DNA of 64,000 nt from positions 8,404,229 to 8,468,228 of the forward strand of contig OW203988.1 of the NCBI GenBank assembly GCA_934047225.1, written 5' to 3'. The notes beneath the pieces were generated by a model. The model did not search any database. It was not told where the DNA came from and was given only the letters and a program-made list of their open reading frames with translations. The translations under genes were made by a program, and so were the position numbers. The DNA comes from Ypsolopha sequella. Its lineage: Eukaryota; Arthropoda; Insecta; Lepidoptera; Ypsolophidae. Shown here piece by piece: positions 1 through 12,000 of this stretch. Position 1 is the first letter of the stretch. Each line of letters starts with the position of its first letter.

Positions 1-299
1 TTGTGTAACTTGGTCAATCGGTTTTATAAAAATAATATAGATCTTAGAAAAAAAAACTTCAAGTTCGCTCGATAGAAAAAAAAACATGAATTTTCGTGAG
101 CGCGTGTTTCTTGGAGGTAGTAACAGGCACGGCTCAGAGCGAAGTTAACGTCATAGAGTTCAGTTCTGATTGATGCAAAATGAGGTACTCAATCTGACTT
201 TTTAAGTACATCATTACATAAACATCTAGTATATATAAGCAATGCATATAATTTTACATTGATTGTTCATCATCAAAATCATAAAACGCTCCTACTTCC

Positions 300-771
300 T
301 TAAGGCGTATGACCACGCTAAATAAGCAACTCGATGTGTGTCGGTACAAATATCAACGGAAATGACATTGAAATAATGTTCATTTCAGCGTGCCTTGAAT
401 AGTGGCTGTTACGACAACAACTGCGTCTCCGGCTAGCGCAAAATAGGAGAAAATAATACTTTTCACATGGACGCCATGAACGGAAAAAAAAATTTGAACT
501 TAAATTTTTAGATCTAAAAATTTCCTATAATTTGGTGAAGTAATAATTAAAATCGCTTAAGGCGTTTGGGAGGAGTGAATTCTTGTGTTAATCATGTGAA
601 ACTTTCGATGAATTTCGATTTTTTTTGTCAAAACATACAATAGGAAAACAGTTTATGAAACTTAAAATTTATTTTTAACTCTATAATGCCTATTATATAT
701 TTTTATGAAAGTTTTTGGACCACCCGTGTGGGAGGAGTAGGCCTTCAAAGACAGGTATCCATTCGCCTTAA
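300..771 (+). mobile_element. piggyBac-like MITE, copy 1 (TTAA-flanked)
   Basis: The element is bounded by TTAA on both sides (300-303 and 768-771) with short inverted ends beginning GGCG(T/A)AT. The same roughly 480-bp sequence recurs inverted at 25626-26119 and, more diverged, at 45813-46286, again between TTAA sites. TTAA duplication plus a short TIR is the hallmark of the piggyBac superfamily. No transposase frame is present, so this is a non-autonomous copy; the family name is inference. Confidence 0.65.
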
Positions 772-1184
772 CCTAATAAGACATCTGTCTAAGCAAAGCG
801 TGTAGTCTGTTATCCTTTCGAAAAATCACACAGCACTCTATGAATCTGAAAGTAAATTAAAACGACCAGGTGCAAACAACCCTAGAAGACTATAATTTAT
901 GTGAAAGATCAACTGGTTGGGTTAACTAGAATCGTTGACCGTTACCATAATTATCCCCTATCCACGAGCAGTCTCGTTATATCGCTACATTAGTGGAAGC
1001 ACGCGATACCGATTTACGAAACGTCTTCTAAACGACTTCTAAACGTCTTCTAATCAAGTTATTTGATCTACTTATTTGCCATTTATGGTAAAACTGTTTT
1101 CGTACGCCTAAAGATTTAGATGTGTTATACGAAAATTAATTTTAAAATGCCTAAGTATTTGTTTTTCTCACAGAATTGCAATTT
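772..1184. other. AT-rich spacer, nothing recognised
   Basis: No coding potential, strong repeat or RNA signature was seen. The ACGTCTTCTAAACG-type stretch near 1020-1050 is a short local duplication only. Confidence 0.5.
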
Positions 1185-1620
1185 ATACAGAAGTTTTATC
1201 AGTACCTAAATTCTTTATCCGATGTTATAAATTTATAATATTACATTATAACACCGCGATTCTGCGCTGCGATTAGCCCAATTTATTGTAAAACGCTAGA
1301 GACCCAATCAACAACAGAGATGAGAAATAAGTCCCGACCTTATTTCTTAAGCCACGCCCCCTTTACACTTATTAGCTCGCATTACCGAGACGACGCACCC
1401 GATGTTCATGAACGAATGTTCTTTTTATTTTTCGTAAAATTATTAGTTTGAAAATATTATAAATAAAGACAATATTTTTGATGATAAAGTATTGTGTGTA
1501 ACTGAACATAATTAGACATTGGGACACTCGTGCAAAATTATTACGAAACTCACCTCGTTTCTTTTCATAAATAAGCACTCGTGTCCTAATGTCTCAAATT
1601 ATGTTACAGTTGGACAAAAT
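1185..1620 (+). repeat. Dispersed repeat family A, copy 1
   Basis: The stretch around TAACACCGCGATTCTGCGC, through CCAATCAACAACAGAGA and TTATTTCTTAAGC, recurs in the same order at 42610-42930 (+) and partly inverted at 14218-14345. The distal part folds: GACATTGGGACACTCGTGC at 1515-1533 is nearly complementary to 1575-1593. No protein match was recognised; it behaves as an interspersed, probably non-autonomous, element. Confidence 0.6.
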
Positions 1621-2739
1621 ACTATTATGATTTCTTCGAATATAATTTCCAATGTGGTACATATAATTCAGGAAAAAATACGAAAAAATTGACTGATAAC
1701 GGCCCCATATCATCGGCCCAAATTTATCGAGTTTAAATAAGTTCTATTGATTTTTAAAATTTGTACCTGTATCCCAAATAAATAAAGCTCAAAAAGAGTA
1801 AATATATTTTTATTCATGAGTCAGGAAAAATATACCACTAACAACCATGAAACTAGTGTCAACCAGCCCCATCACACGCTGATTAAAATTTATATTCATT
1901 TGCCAAATTACCTAAAAAATATAGAAAAAAACTCTTTGTTTAGAAGTAACCTAAAAAAATTCCTCATACAGAAATGCTATTCAATTTATTTGAATATTTT
2001 AATGACGATACAAAATCAATATTTAAATAGCTCTTCTAATGACTGAATACATTTGTAATAAATCGTAATATTATTGTGAACAATTAATTAAAATGGAATA
2101 ATATATAACAACACTAACAAATTTAACATAGGCTTAACTAAACTATTATACTATATTAACCTAGCTAAGAATGATCTTTAATATTATGTCAGTTGCCCTC
2201 TCATGATTGCTATGCCCCTACAGGGCGTCACCTGTACTTTTCTAGTTATGTAAGATCCTCTAAAACTTGTGACATTGCAATAAATGATTTGAATTTGAAT
2301 TTGAAAAGTGGTCAAAAGAATGTGGCAAAGAATATTGCGTGTCGGAATGTGTCTCAGGAATTCAGGATCATCTCTTACAACTATATCATCGTTTATTGTC
2401 TAAACGTCCCTCTTTTATTTATTAATTAACATTTATAAGGGGAGGTTTGGAGTAATTCTTCTCTTTGTCATTGTTATTTCAATCTTGTAATAATTCTGCT
2501 AAGTAATTCGTATGAATAATTATTTCATATGAACTTTTGTTTGCTGCTCGACTATGATAATGCCATCAGAGATAATATTCTACTAAAGATCTAGTGAATA
2601 TGAATATAGGTAATTTATGGGATGATAATAAATAATGAATACCTTGTTGACACACAAAGTCAGGTAATGGAACACCTGGCGGCGGCAGCGCATTTTTGAT
2701 GTAGTTGAAAATTGGAATCCGAAATAGAAAAGCTTGTAT
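1621..2739. other. AT-rich spacer without supported genes
   Basis: Small open frames at 1816-2046 and 2193-2429 have low-complexity, Asn/Ile/Tyr-rich translations typical of AT-rich noncoding DNA. Nothing else was recognised. Confidence 0.5.
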
Positions 2740-2860
2740 GACTATATTGATGGATGTGGAAGAGTCGAAAAAGATGTGTCTGAATCGTAGCAGATGGAAA
2801 TCTGTAGTCTCTACCTACCCCTCTGGGAGACAAGCGTGAGTATATGTATGTATGTTGAAA
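2740..2860 (+). repeat. LINE/SINE-type 3' tail repeat
   Basis: Contains GTAGCAGATGGAAATCTGTA followed by a CTACCCCTCTGGGAGAC block and a GTATGTATG tail. The same tail occurs at 27110-27310, 42225-42285, and inverted at 30165-30225, 50640-50745 and 55495-55610. The copy at 42225 lies directly downstream of a decayed reverse-transcriptase frame, which suggests this is a LINE 3' end. Confidence 0.7.
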
Positions 2861-2984
2861 ATTGGCTCTGAACTAAAACGTGATCAAGTGGCCGGCCAGA
2901 CCGCAAATTAACCATTCCATTTATCATTATATCATTGCTGTATAAAAACACAGAAGAAAAGTAGCGAGAGGTCCCGGGTTTATT

Positions 2985-3290
2985 CTAAATTCTAAATTGG
3001 TGGCGGGGGCGATGAGTCCTGCACTGATTCTCCGCAATCGTGAATATTGAGTACTTCCCCCGGTCAGTCAGCCCTGGCTGCTCAAAGAGCTCAATTAAGT
3101 GCTCCTTAAAGTAGAGTCTAACAGCTTCAGTATTCTAATACATAAACTGATCCAGTGAAGGGAAGTTGGAGCTCGTCGCGATCCCTGCTTTTCGTCTCAT
3201 ATCCTCGGTTGCAGAGCAGTGGACAAGCACATGTTCCACTGTCTCGTCCTCTGGAAGGCACCCTCTGCATAGTCGTTTATATCATGCAAA
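2985..3290 (-). pseudogene. LINE ORF2 C-terminal fragment (zinc-knuckle region)
   Basis: Read on the minus strand, the frame contains LCRGC, then ETVEHVLVHC. This Cys-x2-Cys ... His-x-Cys arrangement is typical of the C-terminus of jockey/R1/I-type non-LTR retrotransposon ORF2 proteins. An in-frame stop at 3135-3137 interrupts it; the frame then continues through a tail with LYFKEHLIELFEQPG to a TAG at 2985-2987. There is no upstream RT domain, as a mariner element begins at 3364. It is a short dead fragment; the exact clade cannot be fixed. Confidence 0.65.
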
Positions 3291-3363
3291 CGTATACAAT
3301 TTCGGACCAAAAATTTAAAAAGAGTTTCCGGGATCTGCATGCAAATTATCACCCCTAATTATA

Positions 3364-4545
3364 CAAGTTGGCGCAAAAGTAATGTCATAGTTTGAATTGG
3401 CTGCCATTTTTGCAGATGGCGCCAAATGTCACTGTGCTTTGACAATTATAATGTAGATATACAGTGTGTCCCTCGTACAAGTGCACATCCGAAAGTGGGT
3501 GAAACTAGATCTAAATATATAGACAAAAACAAAGAAAAAAAATTTCTTTGAATTTTTTTTTAATCTTTAAAAAATACTGGGTATCTTTGTATGGGACGCG
3601 AGCGCAGTGCCTTTGGTTAACCGCTCGTAGAAAATTTTGTATTTATGATAGAACGTTGTATTTTTTTTTGTTAGAAAGATAATGGAATAGGCAATGATAA
3701 ATAGGAATAAAAGTATAGTGAAACGGGGACATTATTTTGAAAAAATTGACTATTACTGAAAAAAAAGACGGAAAAATTAAAGAAATAATCTTTTAGGATA
3801 TTATTTTTATGGTAATGGTAGTTGATTATGTTTTGTTTTTAATTGGGTATGCAACGTCTATTCTTAAGGATTATAACAGTTTTATTTCATTGCATTACTC
3901 GCGATTGATCAAAAGTTATGACATATTTTATACATAGTCTCCATGGTAGGAAAAAAAAATTTAAAACGTAAATTTTAAAACAAATATTTTCTAAAAAAAA
4001 AAAAAACATTTTTGTGTCGATAAAATGAGGTCTAGTTTCACCCCTTTTCGGATGTGCACTTGTACGAGGGACACACTGTATAGAGAATTAGTTGCCAGCA
4101 AGGCATGCAGCGATACATTACTCAAGAACGTGGAATTATTGTTACTGCTTATTTGACAAATTTTAATCTCTCGTTTTGGAGATTTGAACTGGCCGTCCAG
4201 ATCGCCAGATCTGACAGCAACAGACTTCTTCATTTGAGGATTTTTAAAATCTCGCGTTTTCCACAACAAACCACGAACCTTGTATGCAAGTCTTGAAAGA
4301 TAAAGTTGAAAAAGAAATTGCCAATTTGGTGCCAGATGGCCAGATGTTTTGCGAGGAACAATTCAAAATGCCGTAAAATGCATCTACTCGGGAGGTGGCC
4401 ATTTGAGCGATATAATTTTTTCCAAGTAATGTCATCAATTTTACACTTTCAAATAAACTTTTTATGAAAACAGAGCTCTTTTTTTTTCATTTATAACAAA
4501 ATGGCAGCCAATTCAAATTATGACATTACTTTTGCGCCACCCAAA
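3364..4545 (+). mobile_element. mariner-like element, internally deleted, hosting another insertion
   Basis: Inverted ends share GGCGCAAAAGTAATGTCAT and a GAATTGGCTGCCATTTT block (3370-3413 and 4501-4539), and the element sits between TA dinucleotides. Near 4104 a frame begins MQRYITQERGIIVTAYL, resembling the N-terminal helix region of mariner transposases. Shortly after, a shifted frame gives the SPDLTATDFF-type motif, the family's [S]PDL...DFF signature before the last catalytic Asp. The middle of the transposase is missing and frames are broken, so it is non-autonomous. A second TIR element (3462-4078) sits in its 5' UTR. Confidence 0.8.
3462..4078. mobile_element. TIR element inserted in the mariner copy
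   Basis: CAGTGTGTCCCTCGTACAAG at 3462 is mirrored by the reverse complement ending at 4078; the TIRs are about 50 bp, including a TTTCACCC/GGGTGAAA inner block. TA lies on both sides (3460-3461, 4079-4080). The interior is very AT-rich with no coding frame. TA target and a CAGTGTG end fit a Tc1/mariner-type MITE. Confidence 0.75.
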
Positions 4546-4554
4546 TATATGTTG

Positions 4555-4901
4555 CAGTCAAAACTCATAGCCGGTCAAAATAGTTTTGACTGCAAAAATC
4601 AGTCAAAACTAGTTTTGACTAAGTTGGTCTGAACTAACTAATTTTGATTAAAAAGTATTTCTGGGTTGTCATAAAAAAATAACCACGAAGGTCAGGTATG
4701 GCGGTCGCGGAACTGCGTTCCGCGACTTGCCATACCTAACCTTCTAACCTAACCTACTGGCTCTCTTCTGCGCTGCAGGACATCCGAAAAACTAATTTTG
4801 CCTGCGAATATCAGTCAACACTACGTTCTTAGTCAAAACTAGTTTTGACTGACTCATTTTCGCAGTCTAAAGTAGTTTTGACCAGTTATGACTTTTGACT
4901 G
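4555..4901. mobile_element. Foldback element with AGTCAAAACTAGTTTTGACT palindromes
   Basis: The ends CAGTCAAAACTCATA (4555) and the complement of ACTTTTGACTG (4901) are inverted. Each arm contains the 20-bp self-complementary AGTCAAAACTAGTTTTGACT (near 4602 and 4832). The middle has its own hairpin around GTCGCGGAACTGCGTTCCGCGAC. No coding content. Confidence 0.7.
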
Positions 4902-4914
4902 TGACATATACATA

Positions 4915-5267
4915 TAATAAACTTTTAACAAAAAAATAGCAACCGACTTCAATAGTAACAGCAGTCATTCACTAAAAAGTTAATAATAATTCTATAAAGA
5001 CCGATGGTACCGAAGCAACACTTTTGCCGACTTCTTTCTTCCTGAAACGTTATGTTATCTAGAAGTCGGCGTTCTTATATTGGTTTTTATGTTGCTATAT
5101 CGTAGGAAATACGCCGACTTCTAGATAACATAATGTTTCAGGAAGAAAGAAGTCAGCAAAAGTGTTGCTTCGGTACCATCGGTCTTTATAGAATTATTAT
5201 TAACTTTTTAGCGAATGACTGCTGTTACTATTGAAGTCGGTTGCTATTTTTTTGTTAAAAGTTTATT
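4915..5267. repeat. Long hairpin built from a retroposed repeat
   Basis: The left arm begins AATAAACTTTTAAC and the right arm ends GTTAAAAGTTTATT. About 150 bp per arm is nearly perfectly complementary, including ACCGATGGTACCGAAGCAAC and its complement. The left arm alone recurs at 39900-40075, so the hairpin looks like an inverted duplication of the 5' part of that repeat. Confidence 0.75.
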
Positions 5268-5895
5268 TTATTTCACATTTTTTAGTGTTGCTGGGTTAAA
5301 TTGTGAAATATGGGTAGTTCTTGCAAACGTGGTTTTAATATGAAACGAAGTTCAAGTGAGTATAAGTAGCTATGTTTGAGTAGCTTCCTGCTATCAATCT
5401 CGAGTTATGTTAAAGAGTTCTACGGTGATGAAGCCAAGATTGAAGGTCAGGTGGGTATTCTGGTAATCTCCAAGTAATACCCTTGAATTAGCACCCTAAC
5501 GCAGTGATTGCCGCAATCTCGAGTTATGTGCTCTGATCCGTTGAGGAGTTCTATGGTGAATATGGTGATGAAGCCAGGATCGAAGGTCAGGTGGAAGAAT
5601 GATGATTTTCAAGTAATACCTTGTAATCAGCACCCAGGTACAAAGCGATTACCTCAATTTCGAGAGGTATGCTGTCATTTTCTGAGGAGTTCCACTGCCT
5701 ATCTCTGAAGACCTTCATCAGATCATGACCAAACCCAAAATCGGACCTACCTGGAAGTACACTCTTTCAAACAAAAAAAGAATTGTTCAAATCGGTTCAG
5801 AAATGACGGAGTTATGGAGTAACAACGCCAAAAAAAAAAAAAACATACAGTCGAATTGAGAACCGTCTCCTTTTTGAAGTCGGTTAAAAAGAGAA
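5268..5895 (+). repeat. LINE-like 3' region, repeat family B copy 1
   Basis: Contains two to three degenerate copies of a roughly 110-bp unit (GAGTTCTATGGTGATGAAGC ... GATCGAAGGTCAGGTGG), then AAATCGGTTCAGAAATGACG, an A-run and a terminal GAAGTCGGTTAAAAA. The same order is found at 40100-40640. The small open frames (for example 5508-5708) follow the repeat and are not genes. An A-rich tail suggests a retroposon. Confidence 0.7.
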
Positions 5896-6090
5896 GTCCT
5901 GACTCACTCATCGCATATCACCCTTGGGCCAAGAAAGCTGAAATATTGCAAAGCGGTTCCCTTTTTAATGAAGACGAGCAATAAGGGCGGATTTTTCGGA
6001 ATTCCCCCTGGATCGGGAAAAACGGGATCCACGCGGGGAACGCCGCGGGGCGTCCGCTAGTAATATATAATTCCTCGACATTGTTATGGT

Positions 6091-6361
6091 TTTTAGGGTT
6101 CTGTACCCAAAGAGTAACCAACGGGACCCTATTACTAAGGCTCTGTCTGTCACCAAGCTGTATCTCATGAACCGTGATAGTTAGACGGTTGAAATTCTCA
6201 CAGATGATGTATTTTGTTGCCGATATAACAACAAATACTAAAAAATATAATAAAATAAATATTCAAGGGGGCTCCCATACAAAAGACATATATTTTTTGC
6301 CGTTTTTATAGATAACGGTACGGACACTTCGTGCGCGAGTCCGACTCGCACCTGGCTGGTC
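6091..6361 (+). repeat. Dispersed repeat family G ('GAGTCCGACTCGCA'), copy
   Basis: Starts with TTAGGGTTCTGTACCC, passes through CTGTATCTCATGAACCGTGA and ACAGATGATGTATTT, and ends GCGCGAGTCCGACTCGCA. Copies of the same order occur at 13250-13612, 30476-30680, 35180-35480 and 62044-62315, with fragments at 14066 and 63155. It is very common in Lepidoptera as I know the family. No protein is encoded. Confidence 0.8.
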
Positions 6362-7018
6362 TTTATTTGACCTAATCGTTCATTCTCATTGGCTGTACCT
6401 TCATAGTATTTTGATAAAAACTATGTAGGTTACACAGTTAACCTTTCGAGCTATGTATACTGAAAACGTGACTTCGCAGCAATGTTAATATATCAGCTAA
6501 TAAGTGGACATTGTTTTCAAAGGACGAACGGTGGAAAACTTTACGCAACTGACAATATTCTCGCAGATATATAGGTATTGTATTTACCTTCGAGGCTACT
6601 ATGAAATAAAAAATATCAACGTTAGATTTTTATAGAAATTTTTACAATTTTACAAACGGTAACAACAAATAATTTTCGAAAATCGGTGATTTAAACATTT
6701 TAGGTTGCTTGCAACACGCAACTTTGAAGATTCGTTACAGTATTTACAGAATACTGAGAATGTTTTGTAACGGCTATTTGCCTGGCTTTCTAAGAATCTT
6801 GAACTTCTTATCATTATATCTTCAAAATAATATCATTTATGCAGGCCCTATTTACTGTTTTGTGACAATAAGAAATGATCACTCTTAATTAAGGATCAAC
6901 CTGACCCTAAAACATGAACAACGCCAGAGGGTTAGATTTGGAAGAAATTAGGTCTCTCCTTATAATGAAAAAAAATACATTTGTTTTGTTGGTTTTTTAT
7001 TAAGTCAACCTACTTATA
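6362..7018. other. AT-rich spacer, nothing recognised
   Basis: No open frame above background and no repeat was identified. Confidence 0.5.
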
Positions 7019-7019
7019 A

Positions 7020-7289
7020 TATACAAGGTGACTTTTTGACCATCGTCCAAATTCATACTGGTGGCTTGGTAAGTGATCAGTATCATGGAGCAATAACAAT
7101 TTTGGTGAAATTCGTAAAATGAAATTTCGACTCCCCATAGTGATTCACTCGGGACTGGAACTGAATTTATATGGGAAGCCGAAATTTCAATTTACGAATT
7201 TCACAAAAATTGTTACTGATCCAACATACTGATCACTTATCAAGCCTCCAGTATGAATTTGGACGATGATCAAAAAGTCACCTTGTATA
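7020..7289. mobile_element. TIR hairpin MITE (TACAAGGTGACTTTTTGA ends)
   Basis: TACAAGGTGACTTTTTGA at the left is mirrored by TCAAAAAGTCACCTTGTA at the right, and complementarity continues inward for about 110 bp with scattered mismatches (CCAAATTCATACTGG, GTAAGTGATCAGTA, GTGAAATTCGTAAA). A diverged relative lies at 43345-43566. Confidence 0.8.
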
Positions 7290-8164
7290 CTTTTGTCTAA
7301 AAAATTATATTTCCAACCAATTTTTTTTCGTTTTAAACGTTCCGCAGAAGAACACGGTTAAGCGATCTACTTATTTTTTTTCTTCCTAAAATAGGTAATA
7401 GAAAGATGAAGTCAGTCTACTTAATTCAATGTTTGCCTACAAAATATTTCAATATTAGCTAAAAACACTCAAACTTTAAAGCCCTATTTAGACAAAAAAA
7501 ATGTAAAAAACACAAAAACCTTCCAATTTGTTGTTTCGCTTCGTGATTATTAGTATTACGCGTCCAAGAAAAAGAGGCCATTGAGCCAACATATAATCGC
7601 CTCTATCAAAAGCAAATAAAGTCTTTGCCATTTGACTTATTGTAGTGGATGGATAGTAAAAAATGTTGCTAGAGTAGGCCATACTCTTAACACTAATATC
7701 ATCAGTAGATTTTTGAGTTTTGTTTTCCAAAGTCTACAAAAATGGTGTATATACCTCTTCATTACGTCTGTATAAATATCGATGTATCGAAGTGAGGTTA
7801 TCATGACTTTATTTTTATCACAGTTTGGCACAGTTTGGCATATGCCAAGATAAGATATACATAATCGGTCGTTGTCGCACATCTCTTATCGAGTGTCTAA
7901 AACCGATAAAATGAATACCAGAAACCTACATTGTAATAAAACGTGTGATACGCCCGTGTTTAGTCCACCCCATGGCCGAATATACCATGGTCCACCCTTC
8001 GGTTGGTTCATGAAGGATGTTAAGGCGACGACGCCGCGAAGAATTGGCTCTTTTTGGAGTCGTTTTGCTACGTTCAGTAAGAAGCTACTAGTTTGATAAA
8101 TTAGTATAACATTTTCGAAACCTTTTTCTAGATTTCTGTAATACAGAAAAGCGATTAAAAATCT
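7290..8164. other. Spacer without supported genes
   Basis: Contains a 74-codon frame at 7872-8096 that is Arg/Lys-rich with no recognised domain. I found no splice or promoter context to support it. Confidence 0.4.
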
Positions 8165-8440
8165 TTCACTCGATAGAAATAATTATTAAAATTAGGTCTT
8201 CAAACACACGCTTTCTCATAGTTTGACAAATAATTATCATATACGGACATCAAACATATTTTATAACATGGATTTTCACAATATCTACATTTTGGTAATT
8301 GCAAGTTTTTATAGTCATTTTAGTTTTTCTTATATAAATAAAAAAGCACTTTTTTTGTCTTTCTCCCTTAATCGGTCTCTCTCGCACTGCGCGTTTTTCC
8401 GCTTGGTTGGAGTGACACTGACTGTTGAAAACTCGATGCC
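8165..8440 (+). repeat. Dispersed repeat family D, copy 1
   Basis: TCGATAGAAATAATTATT, GTCTTCAAACACAC, and CTCTCGCACTGCGCG followed by TTTTCCGCTTGG occur in the same order and spacing at 53755-54020. Diverged but clearly homologous, so an interspersed element. No coding frame. Confidence 0.65.
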
Positions 8441-8931
8441 TCGCCTAAAATACTTCTTTCTGTAAAATATAACACTACCACCTGAAAGACCAGAAGAAAC
8501 AAAGTAAATTCGTCACGTGATATGACGAATCAAAATAAAACCAAAGCGAATCACAAAACTTCCGCACTTAGAACGGTTATCAAGAAAAGGGCCACGACAG
8601 AGACGTTGCGATTTCTTATCAAAGAAACAACATAATGTGAGATTAAATTCTTATCATAAGTACTTGATAAGACCACATGCCTTCTTAGGGCAAGAAAACA
8701 TGACGCAATCCCTATTAGTTTATATTCTACACAATTATGTTTTTCACCTACTGGCAGTGTATTTATTACGTGCATTGCTTATACCAACTATTATAGTTAA
8801 TTTAATAGGTCTTTACATATGAAATTGCCGAAATTTTTTTACAGATGCATATGAGTTCATAATTCCTGTAATTCAATAGATATTGTACGATGCACGTACA
8901 TGCCAACATGTGCAACCTACATTTACAAACT
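8441..8931. other. Flank of the BEL element, possibly LTR upstream part
   Basis: No gene. The last part (roughly 8820-8931) may be the upstream portion of the inverted LTR copy that ends at 9033. No second full LTR is available in the window to set its left boundary. Confidence 0.35.
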
Positions 8932-9052
8932 GCATTGTTAGCACTAGATTTAGTTATACCATAATTTTACATTTATTTTAGAGTTCATTAAACCACCGCC
9001 GCAGACACTTGCCTTTTCAATATCTCCCCGACATAGTTTTTTGGTCCTTCGA
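8932..9052 (+). repeat. BEL LTR end plus primer-site region, copy A (inverted to the element)
   Basis: Identical or nearly so to the reverse complement of 12661-12781. On the + strand it reads an LTR end ...CTCCCCGACA (9033), then TAGTTTTTTGGTCCTTCGA. The other BEL element in this window has TTTTTGGTCCTTCG directly after its 5' LTR (from 20706), so this segment is an LTR/leader junction and is oriented opposite to the pol frame it joins. Confidence 0.75.
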
Positions 9053-12000
9053 ACCGGATGCTGTAATATGTCATCCCAGTCACAGTTGGTAGTCCATAGT
9101 GTTTGAAATAACAACTTAGCCTTGACAGTTACAGGTGACAGCCAACCTAGTGGATCGAAGATCTTTGAGATGTCAGATAATAACATTCTTTTTGTGTATG
9201 GCTTGTCGGTATTCATGTCAATTTTTATCTTGAATCGAAAGCTGTCAGTTGTAGGAACCCACTGCAATCCCAGTGTTTTGGTTACTTCTGCATTTTTGAA
9301 GTCCATCACCGACGGATTGAGCTGCTCCTGTGTCAAATTTTGTAGAAGTGCTATGTCATTGCTTGCCCATTTACGTAAGTTAAGTCCCGCTTTTCCCAAC
9401 ATTTCTATGAGCTCACGTTGCATGTTTTGGGCTGTTTCTAAGCTATCGGCTCCACTTAGTACATCATCCATGTAAATGTCATTTTTTAGTACTGTCCCTC
9501 CTAATATGTAAGTTGGTTCATCTTCGGCCAATTGATTCAACGTTCGTAGTGCAAGGAACGGTGCAGCTTTGGTGCCGTATGTCAAAGTGCAAAGTTCATA
9601 TTCTTGTAAAGGATGCTGAGGATTGCTTCTCCAAATTATTTTTTGCAGATTTCGGTTGGTAGCCGCGATCATGATCATACGGTACATCTTCTCGCAATCT
9701 GCTGTAAAGACATATCTGTGCAATCTCCATTTGATTAATAATGCTTGCAAATCGTTATGTAATTTCGGTCCACACTCCATCAGATCATTTAAACTGTAAC
9801 CATGTAAACTAGGTGGAATAGGACTCGTTTTTTGACTTGCATTGAATACCACACGAATCCTTGTGGTGCTCGAATCTTCCTTAGTCACTGCATGATGAGG
9901 TAAGAAACATTCTGGTGTCATTGTATTCTTTGTTTCACATCTCTTCATATGGCCTAAATGCAGATACTCATCGATAAACTTTTTGTAGCTCTCCGAGAGT
10001 GATGAATCTTTTGCTAACCTCTTCTCTAAGTGCAGAAATTGTGCTGTCGCTTGCGATTTTGAATTACCTAAGCGCTGTGTAAAGTTTTCTTTCATAGGAT
10101 ATTGAACCTCGTACCGTCCACTGGCAAGACGAGTGGTTGTCTTTTTGTAAAATTCTTCGCAAAATTGTTCCTGAGATGTCAATGCAGTATTTGTGTCATT
10201 TGTAATATCTTCTATCTCCCAATATTTCTCCATTTCTTTCATATCATTCACAATAACGTGACAGTTGAATGATTTAACCACACCTGAACTACCAGACAGA
10301 ATCCAGCCAAGGTGTGTCTGCTGTGCAATAGGCTCCCGACCAGAGCCTTTCAGTAATCCGTTCATAAGGATTTTGGAATAAATTTCCGAATCTAAAAGAA
10401 TATCAATTGGCCTTGAAATATTATAATCGGGATCTGCAAGTGAAAGATGCCTTATGTGTTGTAACTCTCTTCTATCAAACGATGCATTCGGAAGGTGTCC
10501 GACAACACGTGACATCACTAAGGCTTCGGTGTGAAATTGATAATCACTAAGTCGCGATTTGCATGTTAACTGAACTTTACCCCTGCATTTATTGGATAAA
10601 GTCCCAACGCCCTTGATACTTGCGTTAAATTGTTGTCTTGGCAATCCAAGTCTCTGTGCAGCATCTTCCGTTAAAATGCAGGTTTGGCTGGCCTGATCGA
10701 CCAGCGCTCTAAGGGTTAAATAAGTTCCATCATGTGATAAAACGTTAATTAATGCAGTTGGTAAAATAACTTCGTCATCAGATCCCGCTGTATAGTTCGA
10801 CTTTTTTTTTTGCTGAATGCCTGAAGTCGATGGCGCGCTGAGGTTAGTGAACGTATTATGGAGCAATGTATTATGTGCATCGTTGCATTCTCTGCATCGT
10901 TTCTCGGAGTTGCAATAATTTTTATGATGTACATACAGACAATTTTTGCAAATATTCAATTTCGACATCGATGTTATTTGTACATCCGGTGACATATTTA
11001 GGAACTTTTTACATTGGTAAAGCGCGTGATCGCTGTTGCAAAATGGGCATGCTTTAGGGTTCCCTGCGTGAAATACGTAGTTATTCTTTGAGGGTTTCGT
11101 CGACCTTTTTTCGTAATGTTGTGACTTGGGTTTAGTGTGAGGGTTACTTTGACGATAATTATTTTTCGTTTGCACATGGTTTTTATTGTTTATGGGTTCT
11201 AAAGCAGTAAATTTTCCCTCCAAAAACGCCATAAATTCATCAAGTGCTGGCAATTCACGGGGTTTTTTTCTAGTCTCCATATAACCAGCGTAGGTGTCAG
11301 TGTCAAGCTTGTCACACAAAACATGCACTAAAAAAGGGTCCCAGGTTGTAGTGTCGATCCCTAAATTGTGCATAGCATGTATTGCTTCCATAGATGTGTC
11401 CAAAAGCTTTTTAAGCTCAAATGCAGATTGGGTTGCAATTATCGGTTGGTTCAGCAGTAGCTCTAACTGAGCTGTAAATAGTAGCTGCTTGTTATTATAT
11501 CTATGTGTCAAAAACTCCCAACATGTGTCATAGTTGTCTGCAGTTACGCGTAAATGCTGTACTTGTTGCTCAGCTTCACCTTTGAGTTTTCCCTTCAGGT
11601 GTTGCATTTTTTGGGTCTTGCTGAGGTTGGGATTGTTATGTATGGCTTCGGAAAACAGGTCCATAAAAGTAGGCCACTGCATGTAATCACCATAAAAGTT
11701 GGGAATATTAATTTTTGGTGTTGATTCGTGCTGAGCACAGGAAAATGACACTTTTTGGTTGAGCCTTTTCTTCATGTCCTTATATGAGATTTCAAGTTCC
11801 GTGTAATCGGTCTCATAGTCTACCTCAGAGCCTGCCAATAAGGTATCTATTTGCAAATGCAGATCGGAAATGGTACCCCAACGAGAGTGCAAGTTTTTTA
11901 TCTCGTCTTCAATTTCCCACTTGTCAGTAAGAGTGTCAATGCAGATACTTTTAATCAGTTTATTTAATGCCCGAAAATGTGCCATTAGACTTCTCTTTAA

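Noticed and set aside
7872..8096. 74-codon basic frame
   Set aside because: No family match, no neighbours, and length within chance expectation.
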